In this document: piece after piece, positions 1 to 11,442 of the stretch | Layout: each line of letters begins with the position of its first letter | Position numbering within the stretch: the first letter of the stretch is position 1 | Notes under the pieces: generated by a model | Seen by the model: the letters and a program-made list of their open reading frames with translations, nothing else | What the model was told of the DNA's origin: nothing | The model's database searches: none | Source of the DNA: Globisporangium splendens | Lineage: Eukaryota > Oomycota > Peronosporomycetes > Pythiales > Pythiaceae | Length of the DNA stretch: 64,000 nucleotides | Assembly (NCBI GenBank): GCA_006386115.1 | Contig: VFIW01000076.1 | Span: forward strand, 304,463 to 368,462 | Direction: 5' to 3' | Program-made: the position numbers and the translations under genes

Positions 1-697
1 GAATCATAAGCTGGTCGCTGCTGGGGATGATACCGAGGTCGCTCGAGTGGCGGCTGCTGTTCCTGGGCTATTGCAAGCGGTGGTGGCTCTCGATGTGCTG
101 AAAGCTCGTCCTTCGGTGGATTACCGCTGAAGGATGGCAAGACGACAGTGTGATTGTGTGCGCTCGGAGCTGATTGTTGCACGCTTGGAACACCTGCCGG
201 TTGCTCTTTCGCAAGGCTCGGCTCTGCAGACACTGCGGCATTTCCGTCATCTACGTCTTGCGCGTCGTGTAAGCTGCTCTCTACGTTCATTGGAGTGGCT
301 GCTGCTTCGTCCTCTTCTGTGCCATCTATTTCCTGGATGGACTCTTTAATGAACTCGATCGGGACGTCCTGCTCCACTTCGGTATCGTCATATTCAATCG
401 TGTAGCACCCGTTTTCTTGTACCTCAGTCACTTTGCCTGGATACCATTCGCCTCCGCCAGCATATCGTCCAAGCACGCGTGAGACGACGCAAATGGTGCC
501 AGCAACATGCATTCGCAGATACTGCGGCGCAACGTGGGTCTCGATCTCGCCGTCGTCATAGAGCACTTCGTAGGTCGTAGCTTCTTCTGCTGTGTCTGGG
601 TTGACGCGCTGGATGTGACCAGGGTACCACATATCATCGCTGTTCCCATCGACAAGCCATCGACACGCGCGCCGACGGCATACAAATCTTGCGTCAT
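1..697 (-). CDS. Tandem Tudor-like domain protein, 3' end beyond the window
   Basis: The minus strand is open to the window edge and encodes two Tudor/SGF29-like repeats. The first has WYPGHIQRVNP followed by YEVLYDDGEIE; the second has EWYPGKV followed by YTIEYDDTEVE. An acidic, Pro/Gln-rich low-complexity tail follows. Such domains usually read methylated Lys or Arg on histones or RNA-binding proteins, so a chromatin or RNP role is inferred. The ATG at 697 opens with MTQDLYAVGARVDG, which looks like a natural Tudor lead-in, but it is out of frame with the repeats. The switch lies at 646-664, where CCATCGAC occurs twice 11 bp apart. The repeat frame is itself open further upstream to an ATG at 926, giving a less convincing hydrophobic/basic N-terminus. 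The start is therefore unresolved: frameshift, assembly error, or true upstream start. Confidence 0.6.
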
Positions 698-1428
698 TCT
701 TTGCGAATAAAATACTTCCAAACGCGTCTGCAGACAGTATACAAAAACGCAGCGCCGCGTTGACAATGTCAGCCCAATGAGCCGCTCGAAAACCCTGGGG
801 TGCGCGTCGCGGCTTGTTTCGCGGATCCGTTACGCTTTCCGTGTGCTCAAGGCGCACGAAAAAACTAATTCCAGCGAGACGCAGTTTCAGCAACAGCAAA
901 CGAAAAAAAGCGCGACTTCTCAGCATCAGCAGCAAACAACAAAGCGAAAATGTACGAGATTCCTGCGCGCTGGTTTCGTTCAATGACGCTTCTTCTTCAC
1001 CATTCTTCCATTTGCATTGACATCATTGAGCACCTGCAATGCTGCAAACGCATGAGCCTCATCCAAAGCGAGCAGTTAGGAGTACACAATGCCATTCATC
1101 CATCCGTAACAATATCATTCTCAGTCCCCGATATGACGCAGAGCAGCAGCAAACACACGCCAAGATGAAGGAGTTGGAATACATCCATAATATAAAAAAG
1201 CGAGTAAAAACCCATCCGAATGCGACCTATACGACACGCAAAGAAGCACATGCTCCATGTCCACATGGGTAGGACGAAGATATATAGAAAACCAAACAAC
1301 GCATAGCAATATACAGAATAAACGCGAAAATCCCAGCGGATTTGTGTACATGCGCGTCGTTCGTTTTCTTCCCCCTCCATCCACGTGCACGGGTCAACAT
1401 ATTCATTCATGCACTCGGTGCATCCACT
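698..1428. other. Intergenic; alternative 5' extension of the Tudor-like gene only
   Basis: From 698 to 926 the Tudor reading frame stays open on the minus strand, so this could be extra coding sequence or 5' UTR. From 927 to 1428 I see only short, compositionally odd ORFs and no recognisable gene. Confidence 0.5.
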
Positions 1429-2073
1429 TTAGCTCATCGTCATCATCGCGGTCTGCTGGTGCTCCTCTCGCTGTGCTCGGTTCGCCTGGATCTCGGCGAT
1501 GATCTGCAGCACGTGCTGCCGGTCTGCTTCAACTTGCGCGATGCGCCGCTCCACGGGCCACTCCTCCAGTTTCGTCTGTAATCGCTCTTTCGCCTGTCGG
1601 AGCTCGGCCTGGTCGCGCTCCCGCTTGCGCGCGATCTTCTCGCGCAGGTAATCGCATTGCGACACCACGCAGTGCTGTCCAAACGGCGTCGTGCACGTCT
1701 TCGCGTGGAAGCAGAGCAGTCCCCAGATCTTTGAACACGAGTCGCAGCTGCACCACACATACGTCAGCGTTAGAGTATATATACATCCATTTCGGTGCGT
1801 ATATACCATGTTACTACAATACCTCTCGATAGGCGACACCTTTCGGCGCGGCCCATAGCAGCGCACGAAGTGGTCGATGCTGGCTTTCACCTTGTGACAG
1901 CGGCCGTTGTGCGCCTGGCACTGCGTCTCCTGGCACGCCGCCGCGTGGTACAGCGCCTCGTTGTACACGCGGAACTTCTCCTCGTGCGCGACGCGGCCGG
2001 CACCGCCGCTGCCGCCTTCCTCGCCCGTCATGGACGCGTCCATGTCCATGGTCACGAACGAATCGCGGTCCAT
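1429..2073 (-). CDS. TAZ-type zinc-finger protein with C-terminal coiled coil
   Basis: Two exons, 1823-2073 and 1429-1747, separated by a 75-nt GT-AG intron (1748-1822). The spliced product carries the TAZ pattern of CBP/p300: HAAACQETQCQ, then CHKVKASIDHFVRC, CDSCSKIWGLLCFHAKTC and CVVSQCDYLREKI. This gives alternating His/Cys ligands for several zinc ions. A charged helix rich in Arg, Glu and Gln follows and probably forms a coiled coil. In known proteins TAZ domains bind transactivation peptides; there is no acetyltransferase or BTB domain here, so this is a stand-alone TAZ protein of unknown target. The start at MDRDSF is chosen because upstream residues in the same frame look non-coding. 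The intron is a multiple of three with no stop, so retention would insert 25 residues between zinc ligands. Confidence 0.75.
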   Translation of the reverse strand: MDRDSFVTMDMDASMTGEEGGSGGAGRVAHEEKFRVYNEALYHAAACQETQCQAHNGRCHKVKASIDHFVRCYGPRRKVSPIERYCSNMVYTHRNGCIYTLTLTYVWCSCDSCSKIWGLLCFHAKTCTTPFGQHCVVSQCDYLREKIARKRERDQAELRQAKERLQTKLEEWPVERRIAQVEADRQHVLQIIAEIQANRAQREEHQQTAMMTMS

Positions 2074-3163
2074 TTTGCTGCGAGTATATATGGGCGTTTG
2101 TATGTGTGGAATGTTCAGGTTTGGATGCTTTCGTTCTTTTCCTCCCAGGTTTTTGTTGCACGAAGTGATTGCGAACTTAACGAGGGAAAGGAAACGCACG
2201 TAGGTTCGTAATCCGTACCTTAGGCACGCACCAATCACAATGCACAATGCACAATGCGACAACATTGTGTCGACCATCACTCTGGAAAGGTCCAATAGAG
2301 GAGGTGCAGTCCCTCTCTTCACGGTCTGCGTTGTGTTTCTGCCACCTGCTGTTACGGCAGAAACTGCCAAAAACAAAAATCTCTGCAATCCGATGGCGAC
2401 ACAAGCCGGTTCTAGCAGGATCACGAACTCTGGCTCCTTTGATTGCGTGTGCTTGTGTGTGTTTGGCTCAGCTCGGCCCGAATCGGCTTGTCTTCGTCAG
2501 CGCCACATTGGAGCCACCCACATATGGCCTGTTTGCCCAATGCTTTCTAGCTGCTCAAACAAAGAGGTGGATGCGAATCTGTTGATGCGTCGAGAGGCAC
2601 AGGCGGATGGATTACTGTGAGCCGACCCTGAGCGAGAGCAACCGGCAGAAAGGAAGGCAGGCGCTTCTAGTAAATACCTTACGTGAGCACCGAGCGTCTG
2701 TGCAGAGCGTGGGCTGCTGCTGGCTGATAAAGGAAGCATCCAACGAACTCGGATTTGCCTCCAGCAAGACGAGCCAGTAGGTGCATTCAATAGGATACGG
2801 CAAGCCTGGTTTCTGGGTTTCATGATACGTAAGCGACGCAAAGAGCGCAAGAGGCACCGATAAAACATGTATGCGCACAGAGACAAGAATGACAGAAAAA
2901 TTGGTGCTAGTTCATTAAATACGGTGTGCTTGGTTGCTTCTGGGGAGAAGCCCAAGCGGGGAAAAATCGAGGCTCGACGACGCCCGAATTAATAGGTTCC
3001 TATACGTTAAATGCTATTTGGTGTTGCCAGTCTGTGTCTTCAGCGGGATCACGAATAAGCAAGCGATGCATGTTTTGGCTTGCTTGGTCGCGCTGCCATC
3101 GAATGCGAACAGGAGAGAAACGCGAACACGCTTGACGTAACGACGATTGCTTCATCCACTCGT
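2074..3163. other. Intergenic, nothing recognised
   Basis: Only short overlapping ORFs on both strands. A further 3' exon of the PARP-finger gene could lie here, because a GT donor is available near 3190, but I could not identify one. Confidence 0.5.
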
Positions 3164-3508
3164 TTACGCAGAGCACGCTTCCGGGAGATACCTTGTGTCG
3201 ACACCCGCGACCATGTAGCTCTGCACGAGCTCCTGATGGACAGCGTCGAGATCGCCAAAGCCCTCGAGGTTGTGCACGGGGATCTGCTTCACGTCCGGAT
3301 AGCATTCGATGTGGTGCCAGTTGATGCACACGAAGCCGTTCATGTGCTGGAAGACGACGCCGACGCGGAGGCGGCCCAACTCGATCTTGGCTTCGCACGA
3401 CTTGCAGCACGCATGCGCGCGGCGCGTCGACTCGATGATGTACGTGTGGTCCTTGGTCCACGGAGACAAGGTGCTCGTCGTGGGGCTCGAACTCAGAGTC
3501 ATGGTCAT
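3164..3508 (-). CDS. Small PARP-type zinc-finger protein
   Basis: A single-domain protein of about 114 residues. The motif runs RRAHACCKSCEAKIELGRLRVG, then W-H-H-I-E-C, then LEGFGDLDAVHQELV. This is the CxxC...HxxC zinc-binding layout and the trailing helix of PARP1 zinc fingers and DNA ligase III. Such fingers recognise DNA nicks and ends. No catalytic ADP-ribosyltransferase or ligase domain is adjacent, so it may act as a stand-alone DNA-break-binding adaptor (inference). The start at 3508 (MTMTLSSS) is preferred because the in-frame extension upstream is translated from a TG microsatellite. The last eight residues after VDTR could be read-through of a donor (GTATCT), so a further exon cannot be excluded. 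Confidence 0.7.
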   Translation of the reverse strand: MTMTLSSSPTTSTLSPWTKDHTYIIESTRRAHACCKSCEAKIELGRLRVGVVFQHMNGFVCINWHHIECYPDVKQIPVHNLEGFGDLDAVHQELVQSYMVAGVDTRYLPEACSA

Positions 3509-3531
3509 TGTGATTGCTTTAGCTGGCGGAA

Positions 3532-3576
3532 GTGTGTGTGTGTGTGTGTGTGCGTGTGCGTGTGCGCGAGCGCGAA
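3532..3576. repeat. (TG)n/(GC)-rich microsatellite
   Basis: About 20 nt of pure TG alternation followed by TGCG-type repeats, directly upstream of the PARP-finger start, probably in its 5' UTR or promoter. Confidence 0.9.
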
Positions 3577-5173
3577 AATTGCAGAATGAGCGCTTGCTTT
3601 TTGTTGATTCGCTGGGCGTTGGCTGCTGCAGGATGGATTCAACGGTTCGCCTGCTATGTACTAATGCCACCGAGCGAGTGATGAACCTTAGACCTGGAGG
3701 CAAAGGAGGAGCAGCAGCAGACGGGCGGGATAGGCTGTCTGCAGCAGAAAGGGGTGGACGGAGAAGGAGCGCGACAGACGAGGCGGACGCAGGCAGCCGA
3801 CGGACGGAAGGCGGTAGGGATTCGCACGGAAGCTTGGATGTTGCCGAGTAACGCAGCCAAACGGGGATTGTGTCGGTCTGTGCTCTCTTCTCGGGTGACG
3901 ACGGTGCGGGGTTTTATATGGAAGTTTGTATGGAGCTTCTCGGTTTGGTCTCGCCACACTGGCTGTTGCTGACACCAAACAAGAGCAACAGTGGACGGCA
4001 GGCGCTGGCTCCAGACCACCAGCCAAACTGCGACCACTGCTGCGAAAGGGGCCTGTCTTTGTTCTGGCTCTTCTCTCTTCTTTTCTCCACCACCCACCTG
4101 TTTGCTTTGATAAGTTGTAAGGGAATATAGGTTCTCACAGGCTTTTCATCACCCACAGAGAATTTCGGCACATTTTCGATCTGAGATACGACGCGCGTAT
4201 CTCCAAAAGTCATCTCTTTTCTTTGTTTGGTAGAGGAGCTGTGAGGCAAATCTGCATCATGCTTTTGAAAGGGGAGAGATTGGATTTTTGTAGTCTCTGT
4301 GATTATTGTGGATGTCCAACGTGAAGGGAGGGAGAAATCAAACAGAGAACCTAGCTACACAACCAAGAGCAGAAAATGCAAGAGAGCACCTAGCTTGACA
4401 AATCACTCGAGCGCTTGTTTGACACAGCGTCAACAGTGTGGGGCTTCAAAACCCCGACTACTTTGTCTGTGTTCTATGTTCTATTTTGCGACTGCTTTAT
4501 CGCGTTTTTCCTTCTTCTGCTGCTGTGCGCCAGCTGGATTGATCCGAATTTTTGTTCAACCATTGCGATACGTGCTCCAAAGAAAAAGTTTAGCATGTTG
4601 TATTGTCTGGTCCGCAACAACGCCGACAACTGGCGCATTGCCACCACTAACATCAGCGCTACGTTTTTTATTTGCCACCGTCGCAATAGCTACAGAGACC
4701 GCGAATGCTTCAGGACCGAACTGTTGCATGCAGGCAGGCATACCTGTTCGAATCGGCATGAAGGCGGAGCAGGAAACCGAAGGCAATTACAGTACCTCCG
4801 CTTAGTTTCATAGAACGAACTCATTTACCTAAACGAGACGGAACCGACCACTTTGTCGACACACGAGCTCGATCGTTCGAGGTCTTGGGAGTGAGCCGAA
4901 ATCGCGATTTGAGATCTTCGACGCTTCAAACAATGGCGATCCAACTCGAACTCAAGTTTATATGTCGCGAAGGTTCAAAAGAGAAGACTGGAGACAATAA
5001 CATACGATAAAATGCCAGTTGAGGGGCTTAACAAAAAGATGGTCCTTTCATGATGGAAGTCTGAAGCCATTAATTATTGTCCGCCCTCCCTACCGTTTTC
5101 TCTTCCGTCCACACTCCAACCTTGTCTCTGGTATGTCACATTCGCCTTTGTCACTTGACTGAAACACTGTATG

Positions 5174-5190
5174 AAGAGAGAGAGAGAGAG
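5174..5190. repeat. (GA)n microsatellite
   Basis: Short uninterrupted GA run in the gene-poor stretch. Confidence 0.9.
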
Positions 5191-8100
5191 ATGCAGCAGC
5201 CGCCTTGCAGCTTCTCTCTTTTTGATAAAGCACAGGGAACCGCGGCAAGATGCGTGATAGGAAGCCTTCAAGTCTTCTCGCTGATGTATGTCACTGGGGA
5301 GATAACGCAGAAGTCCTTTCTCGCTAGTTTTCACTTGGGACGAATATGCGAATTGCCAGAACAAGTCCGTCGTCTAAGATGGAGGCTCGCAGTTGCGAAA
5401 GCATGCTTGCAATGCGAACATTCGGCTCCTTCGCCCGAATTGTCAGCTCTAAGCTCCAACAGACGCAGTACAGTGGTTCTCCACCGACCTGCGAGCCTGT
5501 GCTTCATGTCGCATCGTGTTTTGCGACCAAGCCGCTTTTTCTGGTTTCTCACCACAGAGAAGCAAAGAGAACAAAACAAAAAAATGTAGAGGGGGAGGTG
5601 CTTCAAAACAAAAGAATACGTACAAGCAGAATTCTGGGCTCGTGTTTATTGTTCTCGACGCATCAGACGATTGACTGAGATTGGACTCAAAGATACTTTT
5701 TCTTTCAGCCGTTTCATCTTATAAAGCAACAACTGACAGGGATGCGAGCTTGTGTTTGTGGCTGCAGGCGGTTACACGTTTCCAGATCGCCAAGCAAGGT
5801 CTGCTTGCCAAAAAGCATGCGTTTGCTGCGAATGCAGACACTCAGCAACACACACACGAGGTCTGCAAACTGAATACAGTAAGCACTCCATTGCGACTGC
5901 ATCATCCAGCATGTCGACATCCTTGCCAGGCGACGCTTGCTGAAAGCGTGGCGCCATGGCGTTTGGTTGCCGACCATGCGCAAGCATTGGGAAGGACGTT
6001 TTGCAGATCCGGACGGTCGAACCAAGCAAGCCATGCGCAGGTTCTGGCGCAACTGACCGTGAACGAACCGAAAGAGGCGGCATTCGCGATTCGACACAAA
6101 TGCGAATCGCATGCGTGACGAGTTTTCGTTGTTGTTGATCACAACATGTGTGTGCCGCAATTTCTACCTACCGAAAAAAATGCGCGCTGGTGCTGCGTGT
6201 CTCGCAAACACTTCTGCTCGTTTCAGCGCGAAGAGCGAGAAGCGAGAAGAAAGAATGTAAAAGATCCACTTGCCGCTCCACTTGGCGCGCACCAAAATTC
6301 AGAAAGGAGGGCATTTTTGTTGGTTGGCGTCTTCATTACCGTATGTGTCGTTATCACTGCATCAGCAGGGTTGCCATTTTTGCCTGCTTGTTTTTCTCAG
6401 AAAATGAAAATGCGGCAAAAAGGCTGCAAGATTTGTGCTGTTCGCAGCACCCACTATTTCGCTGAAAACACACATCAACGATGATCAGAAGTGCACGCGC
6501 CGTCCTGCCGGCGTGACGCGCTGCATCGATTGGCGTCTGTGCACTAGAAGCCTGCCTACGAGAGGCTTGCTGATCTGCAGGAAACAAACAAGGCGTCTCC
6601 AACAGGTCGACAGTCGCAACAAAAGTTGTGTGTGTTGGGTTTGTTGCGAACGCAATCTCATCAAATCTGTGCATGCGAACCTAATGGATCTCTTGCTGCG
6701 TACAAAGCCAACCTGGACGGACACGCCTGAGCATATATTTGTACATACATGAACAAAGTGTGTTTCGAGTTATGGAGAGAGTCGTGAAAACCCCTTCTTC
6801 ACGAGTCATCCGAAGAGATCCCTCGACCCCCATTCTTGCTATTGGCTCTTTTCCTCAGACCCAGCTCCGTGGAGAAGAGCTCAGTGATGTAATGAGGAAA
6901 CAAGCCGCCACGAGTACATATGCATTTAAACAAATCGATGTGTCTCTCTCTTCGTGCAAGGAACATAAAGCTAATGGAAGAGAGATCATGGAGCCATCCA
7001 GTTCCCATCTGCACGAGCTCTCAGTGCGTCCCTCTCGCCCTGCAAGACGCCTTCCTTCCTATCGCTACCGCGCAACGAGCAACCTGCTCACTTGCACCGT
7101 CCTCCTTTCTCTTGAGTGTCTTTGAGAATGAGGAAAAAAAGCAGCGAAAGACGCGCTTGTGAGTGGTGTTCACTGCCATGTCCGATTCACTGGCTGGGAT
7201 GACGCGTAGTCTTTTCCGCCAATCATTTATCCTTATTGGATGCAATCTCTCCTGTTATTGGCTCATTTCCAGTCATTTCTCCATTTTTTAGCGAACCGTT
7301 TCAAGTCATATTTGTGGACCACACCGAGCCAAATGAGTCGATTTTTGTGGGACCTATATTGAGGTGAAGTGCAGTACGTTGTGCAACATCACACACATCC
7401 GAGCTTGTTGTCGTTCCGTAAATTGAAGTAGGTGCTACTGTCGGATATCCGGACGGAGGAGCCAAAAATGATCTTCTCTCCTCCTGTGGGTGCATGGATA
7501 ATGCTGCAAAAAGAAAAGGAACTCTTTGTTAATTTGTCTGACGCTCTGTGATCAGGTAGCATGGCGATGACCAGCTTTTACATAGGAGATGCCTGAGAAA
7601 CAGAGATAGTGAGAAAGGAAAGAAACGAAAGAAGCAAAGCCACGACGGATTATACGATGTGCACAAAGTTGGAAAGCAATGCAGTCAGTCAGCGAACGAA
7701 TGACATTGCAAACGCGCTGCTCTGCACTCGTGAAGAGTGCCGATAAATGCGTCAAGTCAAAAACAGACGGGAACTCGGTTCTTGCTCTGTTGGACACTTG
7801 TGTATCTAAAACCCACACTTGAGCTTGGCAAAGGTGACAACGAAAAATTGAGCTTGGGTCGGTCGTTGGGATGCACAATTGCGACTTTGGAATGAATGTA
7901 TGATCTTGCTGCTTTTGCGCATCGTCTGCAAATGTGATTTTCCTTCCTTTCCGTCTCTGCCCTTTCTTCCTGTAGGCTTGTACTGTAGGTCGGTTAACAC
8001 CTGAATGGAGGTCTGCATCAAAACGCGACTTGCTTGCATTGTTGGATCGTCTTTCGACAGTCATCAGCAAGGTTCGACATGCCAACTGCGTGCCTTTGTA

Positions 8101-9669
8101 GTACCGTAATGCTACTGCTGGAGACGACTGAGCAAACAAGCAAACCAACTGCAGTTCGAGCATGCCTCGCATTGAAATAGAATTGCAATCGTCCAAAAAA
8201 ACCACATGCACCTACAGTACGCATCGCAAGTCGGCGCCTGCGTTTGCAACGAACTGGTCTTAGTCGAGCCAAAAGAACAGAAAGTCGACAATTGGCAGGA
8301 TTGCATTCACTTCGTTTTTATACTCTTAACTGCACACCCTTCAAAATCGAATACTTGATGTGAAATTGTCGCTGGCAAATAGCAGTTGCCGGTCCAGAAG
8401 CGTGCACTGATCTGCATGCCTGATATCTGCACATTTATCAACAATTCAGGAAATGAGGTAAAAGAGGTGCATGTCTTGTTTGTTGCCTTCAATTTGAAGT
8501 TGAACACACTGAGCGGATACTCAGCGGGAGCGGCACTGCACACAACACAGCTTCAATTGTGAAGATCGCGCGTTTTTGTTTTTGTTTCTTTTCTTCTCTT
8601 GCAGAGAGTAGAGAGGAGCTGAGTGAACTGTGCTGAGCTTCCATCTGCACTTCCTCCCTCCTGCCTCTTCTGCTTCCGCGTGGAAAGGGCAACGCAACGA
8701 GACCCGCGAGCTGAGCTGGCTTTCCGAGTCTCAGAATCCCACTCGTCCCGCTTCAATCACAACAAGATCCATCTTTGAAGTTGCAGCATCTGTTAAAGCG
8801 ATTTGCAGAGTGAGTGAGCGAGTGCGCGTGTTCGGACATCCTCCACACATCAGTGGCTGCATCTCACTTCGTTTTTCTGTGTTGGCGCCTTGCTTGTAGC
8901 AAAGTCCAGAATGTTTGTGCATTCTGAATCACTGCGTTCCATGCTCGCACACTGCAATCAAGGGCACGCATGTTTGCAGGATTTCTGGATCTTATCGTTT
9001 GTATCCTTCTCACTTCTGCAGCTTGTACGCAAGCGGCACGATCGACACACTTGCTGACACAGTACATGCAGTGGAAATTTGTACGACAGTCGTCAGCAGG
9101 CTGTTGATGGTCGTGCGTGTGTACAGTATTTGTGTGATCTTTGTGCTGAATTTGTGTTGTGGAAGCCGACGATGACAGATGCGCGCTGTCAACAGCAGCG
9201 CAGTGCGTGTACACACACGGAGCCGCGACTTTTTGTTGAGAGGGAGGCATCGAAAATCAAGGGTCGTAAGCCAGACAGACCTCCACTCTCCCGCTTGCAA
9301 CGTGGGTCTGTAGGCACAATTGCGGTGTCTATTACTCGGAAGGCGCGCAAGGACAGTCTGGTCGAACGACGCCAGTATTTTACAAGGCGTCGACTGTCCT
9401 TCAGCTGCAGTGCGCAAGTGGGCGGACCAGATATGCGCATGGTCGCAACTCGCTTGCGACAAAACTCATGCGATAAAAAGCATTTTTGTTCAGTCGTGAA
9501 CATGCGCATGTGAGGGCACGACACTGTCGCTCTCGCGACTTCGACTTGCAAGTGTCGTCTGTTGCTCGATGCATGTGTCACCTGCAAAATTCTTGACTTC
9601 GCTGCAAACTGCTGTACATACTGAAACAGTGTTCTTCGTCACTACTGTACACATGCGCTGATTGCTTAT

Positions 9670-9693
9670 TTCTCTCTCTCTCTCTCTCTCTCT
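9670..9693. repeat. (TC)n microsatellite
   Basis: About 12 TC units followed by TTGCAG, resembling a polypyrimidine/acceptor signal but with no exon detectable downstream. Confidence 0.9.
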
Positions 9694-11442
9694 TGCAGCA
9701 ATTGCTCGTGATGTCCATCGGTGCTCGCTCCTGTTCCAGTTCGAAAGAGCACAGACCTGGATAGTTCAGACAGTTTGCATGTTTTCTATGGCGCAGAGTT
9801 CTCCCATAGAGAGAACACTGCAACAGCAACTGTGTACAGTATGTGTTGAAGTACACTGCAGAGTTGTCGAGTGAGCGAGGTGCATCTGTTCCACCTACTG
9901 TACGATCGCGCACTGTCCTTGCAAACATGTGCGTACAGTACATTTGCACCTTACGAGCCGAGATTGGCTCGCAAGTTCGGAATATGAAGAATGGCCATGC
10001 TGCAGCGTGCGATTCGTCGGGCTTCTGTGTGTGTTTGTGTGTGGAAACCATTGCAGTTGCTGACTGAGCTCTTGCTCTTTGTGGGACGAGCTGATCCATT
10101 TTGAATTAAAAAGGATAGTGGGTGCAGAGATTAAGGACCACTCGACAGGCGCTCTGTCCAAATTGTAAGGTGGGAAGCCATGAAGCAACGGGTCCATTTT
10201 CCACCTGCTGGCCGACGTTGAAGGGATTTTGATCCATCGAGAAAGTATGTGCTGTGAATGGTATGGAGTAGCCGAGACGATGGTTCCATGGGGAACAATG
10301 AAACAGAAGGGATGCATACGTAAATGTAGCCTAGGGCAATTGCCTTTGTCACTTTGTCCACACTGTGGGTGAATGGCATTTGAAGAAATTGTTTCGATCG
10401 AGCAGTTACACTGTGGAGATGCTGGCATCAACTTTGTCGTGATGGTAGGCTCACGAGTGCCATGCAGCTGGCGAATGGTAGTGCTATACCCAAAGGGCGT
10501 AGAACCAGCATGCAAAAAGCAAACTGCACAGCAAGTCACCTGTTTGATGGCACAACTTGCCACGATGTCAAACAGTCAGTTCCTGAGTTTGATTTTGAGA
10601 TCTCGAGTGTATGCTCATCGTCAAATGAGTTGGCAAGCAAGCACTGTGTTAGGCGGTCACTGTCAATCAAACAGATTCTCATGGCAGTTATCGGTGAAGA
10701 CGGATATCCGAGTGCTGTTAACGGTTCAGCGAATAGCCGTTTATCCGAGTTGGTGGATCACATGTGATGTAAACGGTTGCAGCATAACCGTCTGACAGTG
10801 GTCGATTTGAGCGATGGGTGAACAACCTCAGATTGTGGATCGAGACCTGGTGAGGATTTCTAGGAGAGAAGGCAGCCCTTGCTGCTTCTGAGCAAACGCC
10901 AATGGATCCACTCGCTGTGACCAAACGGCAAGTAGAACATCAATCCAGTTTGTCCCTTGCTTTTTCTAATAGTCATGCAATGTTTGCGCGCGGCGAGACG
11001 TCGTCATAATAGACCAAGCCATTTAAAGAAGAAGAGATAGCGATCACGATTTTAGACACAAAGGAGTGAAACAAACAAGAAAGAGTGACTCCCAAAATGG
11101 GAGAAGAAAACAGAAATTGGAGCCGGCCAGTGGCCTTCTCACGAGGGTTGGAGTAGTTTTCAACTAGCAATCACGAAGCATCAGCAAAGCTTCACACACG
11201 TTCGTATTGCCCCAAGCACAAAGATAAACCTTACGAGGAGACCCAATGCCTACCTTATACTTCCATATTCTTCTACACGCACCCTTTTGCTATTTGTCAA
11301 AAGCATCGTCCAAAATCATCAATTTCGACGCCTTTCTGGTGGTTTTTCGACACCAGCCGTTCGCCACCGCTCCTTCCGTCATCGCTCCCCACGCTTTGCG
11401 GTTCTCACAGAAACCACCACCAGAGCATTAGCAAAAGCAAGG

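Larger units (their letters stand above)
3577..11442. other. Gene-poor stretch of about 7.9 kb
   Basis: I find no ORF with convincing family motifs, consistent codon use or splice structure. The longest ORF is a 219-codon minus-strand ORF at 7552-8211, with a mixed, unfamiliar product. The region holds simple repeats (GA at 5174-5190, CT at 9670-9693), many short TG/CA runs, and a cluster of MYB-like AACGG/CCGTT motifs around 10700-10800. It may contain degraded transposons that I cannot recognise by eye. Confidence 0.5.

Noticed and set aside
7552..8211. 219-codon minus-strand ORF as a gene
   Set aside because: No motif, signal peptide or coherent composition; overlapping ORFs of similar length occur on other frames of this region.
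10131..10563. Retrotransposon polyprotein fragment on the minus strand
   Set aside because: I could not find any reverse transcriptase, integrase or protease motif; the resemblance was only compositional.
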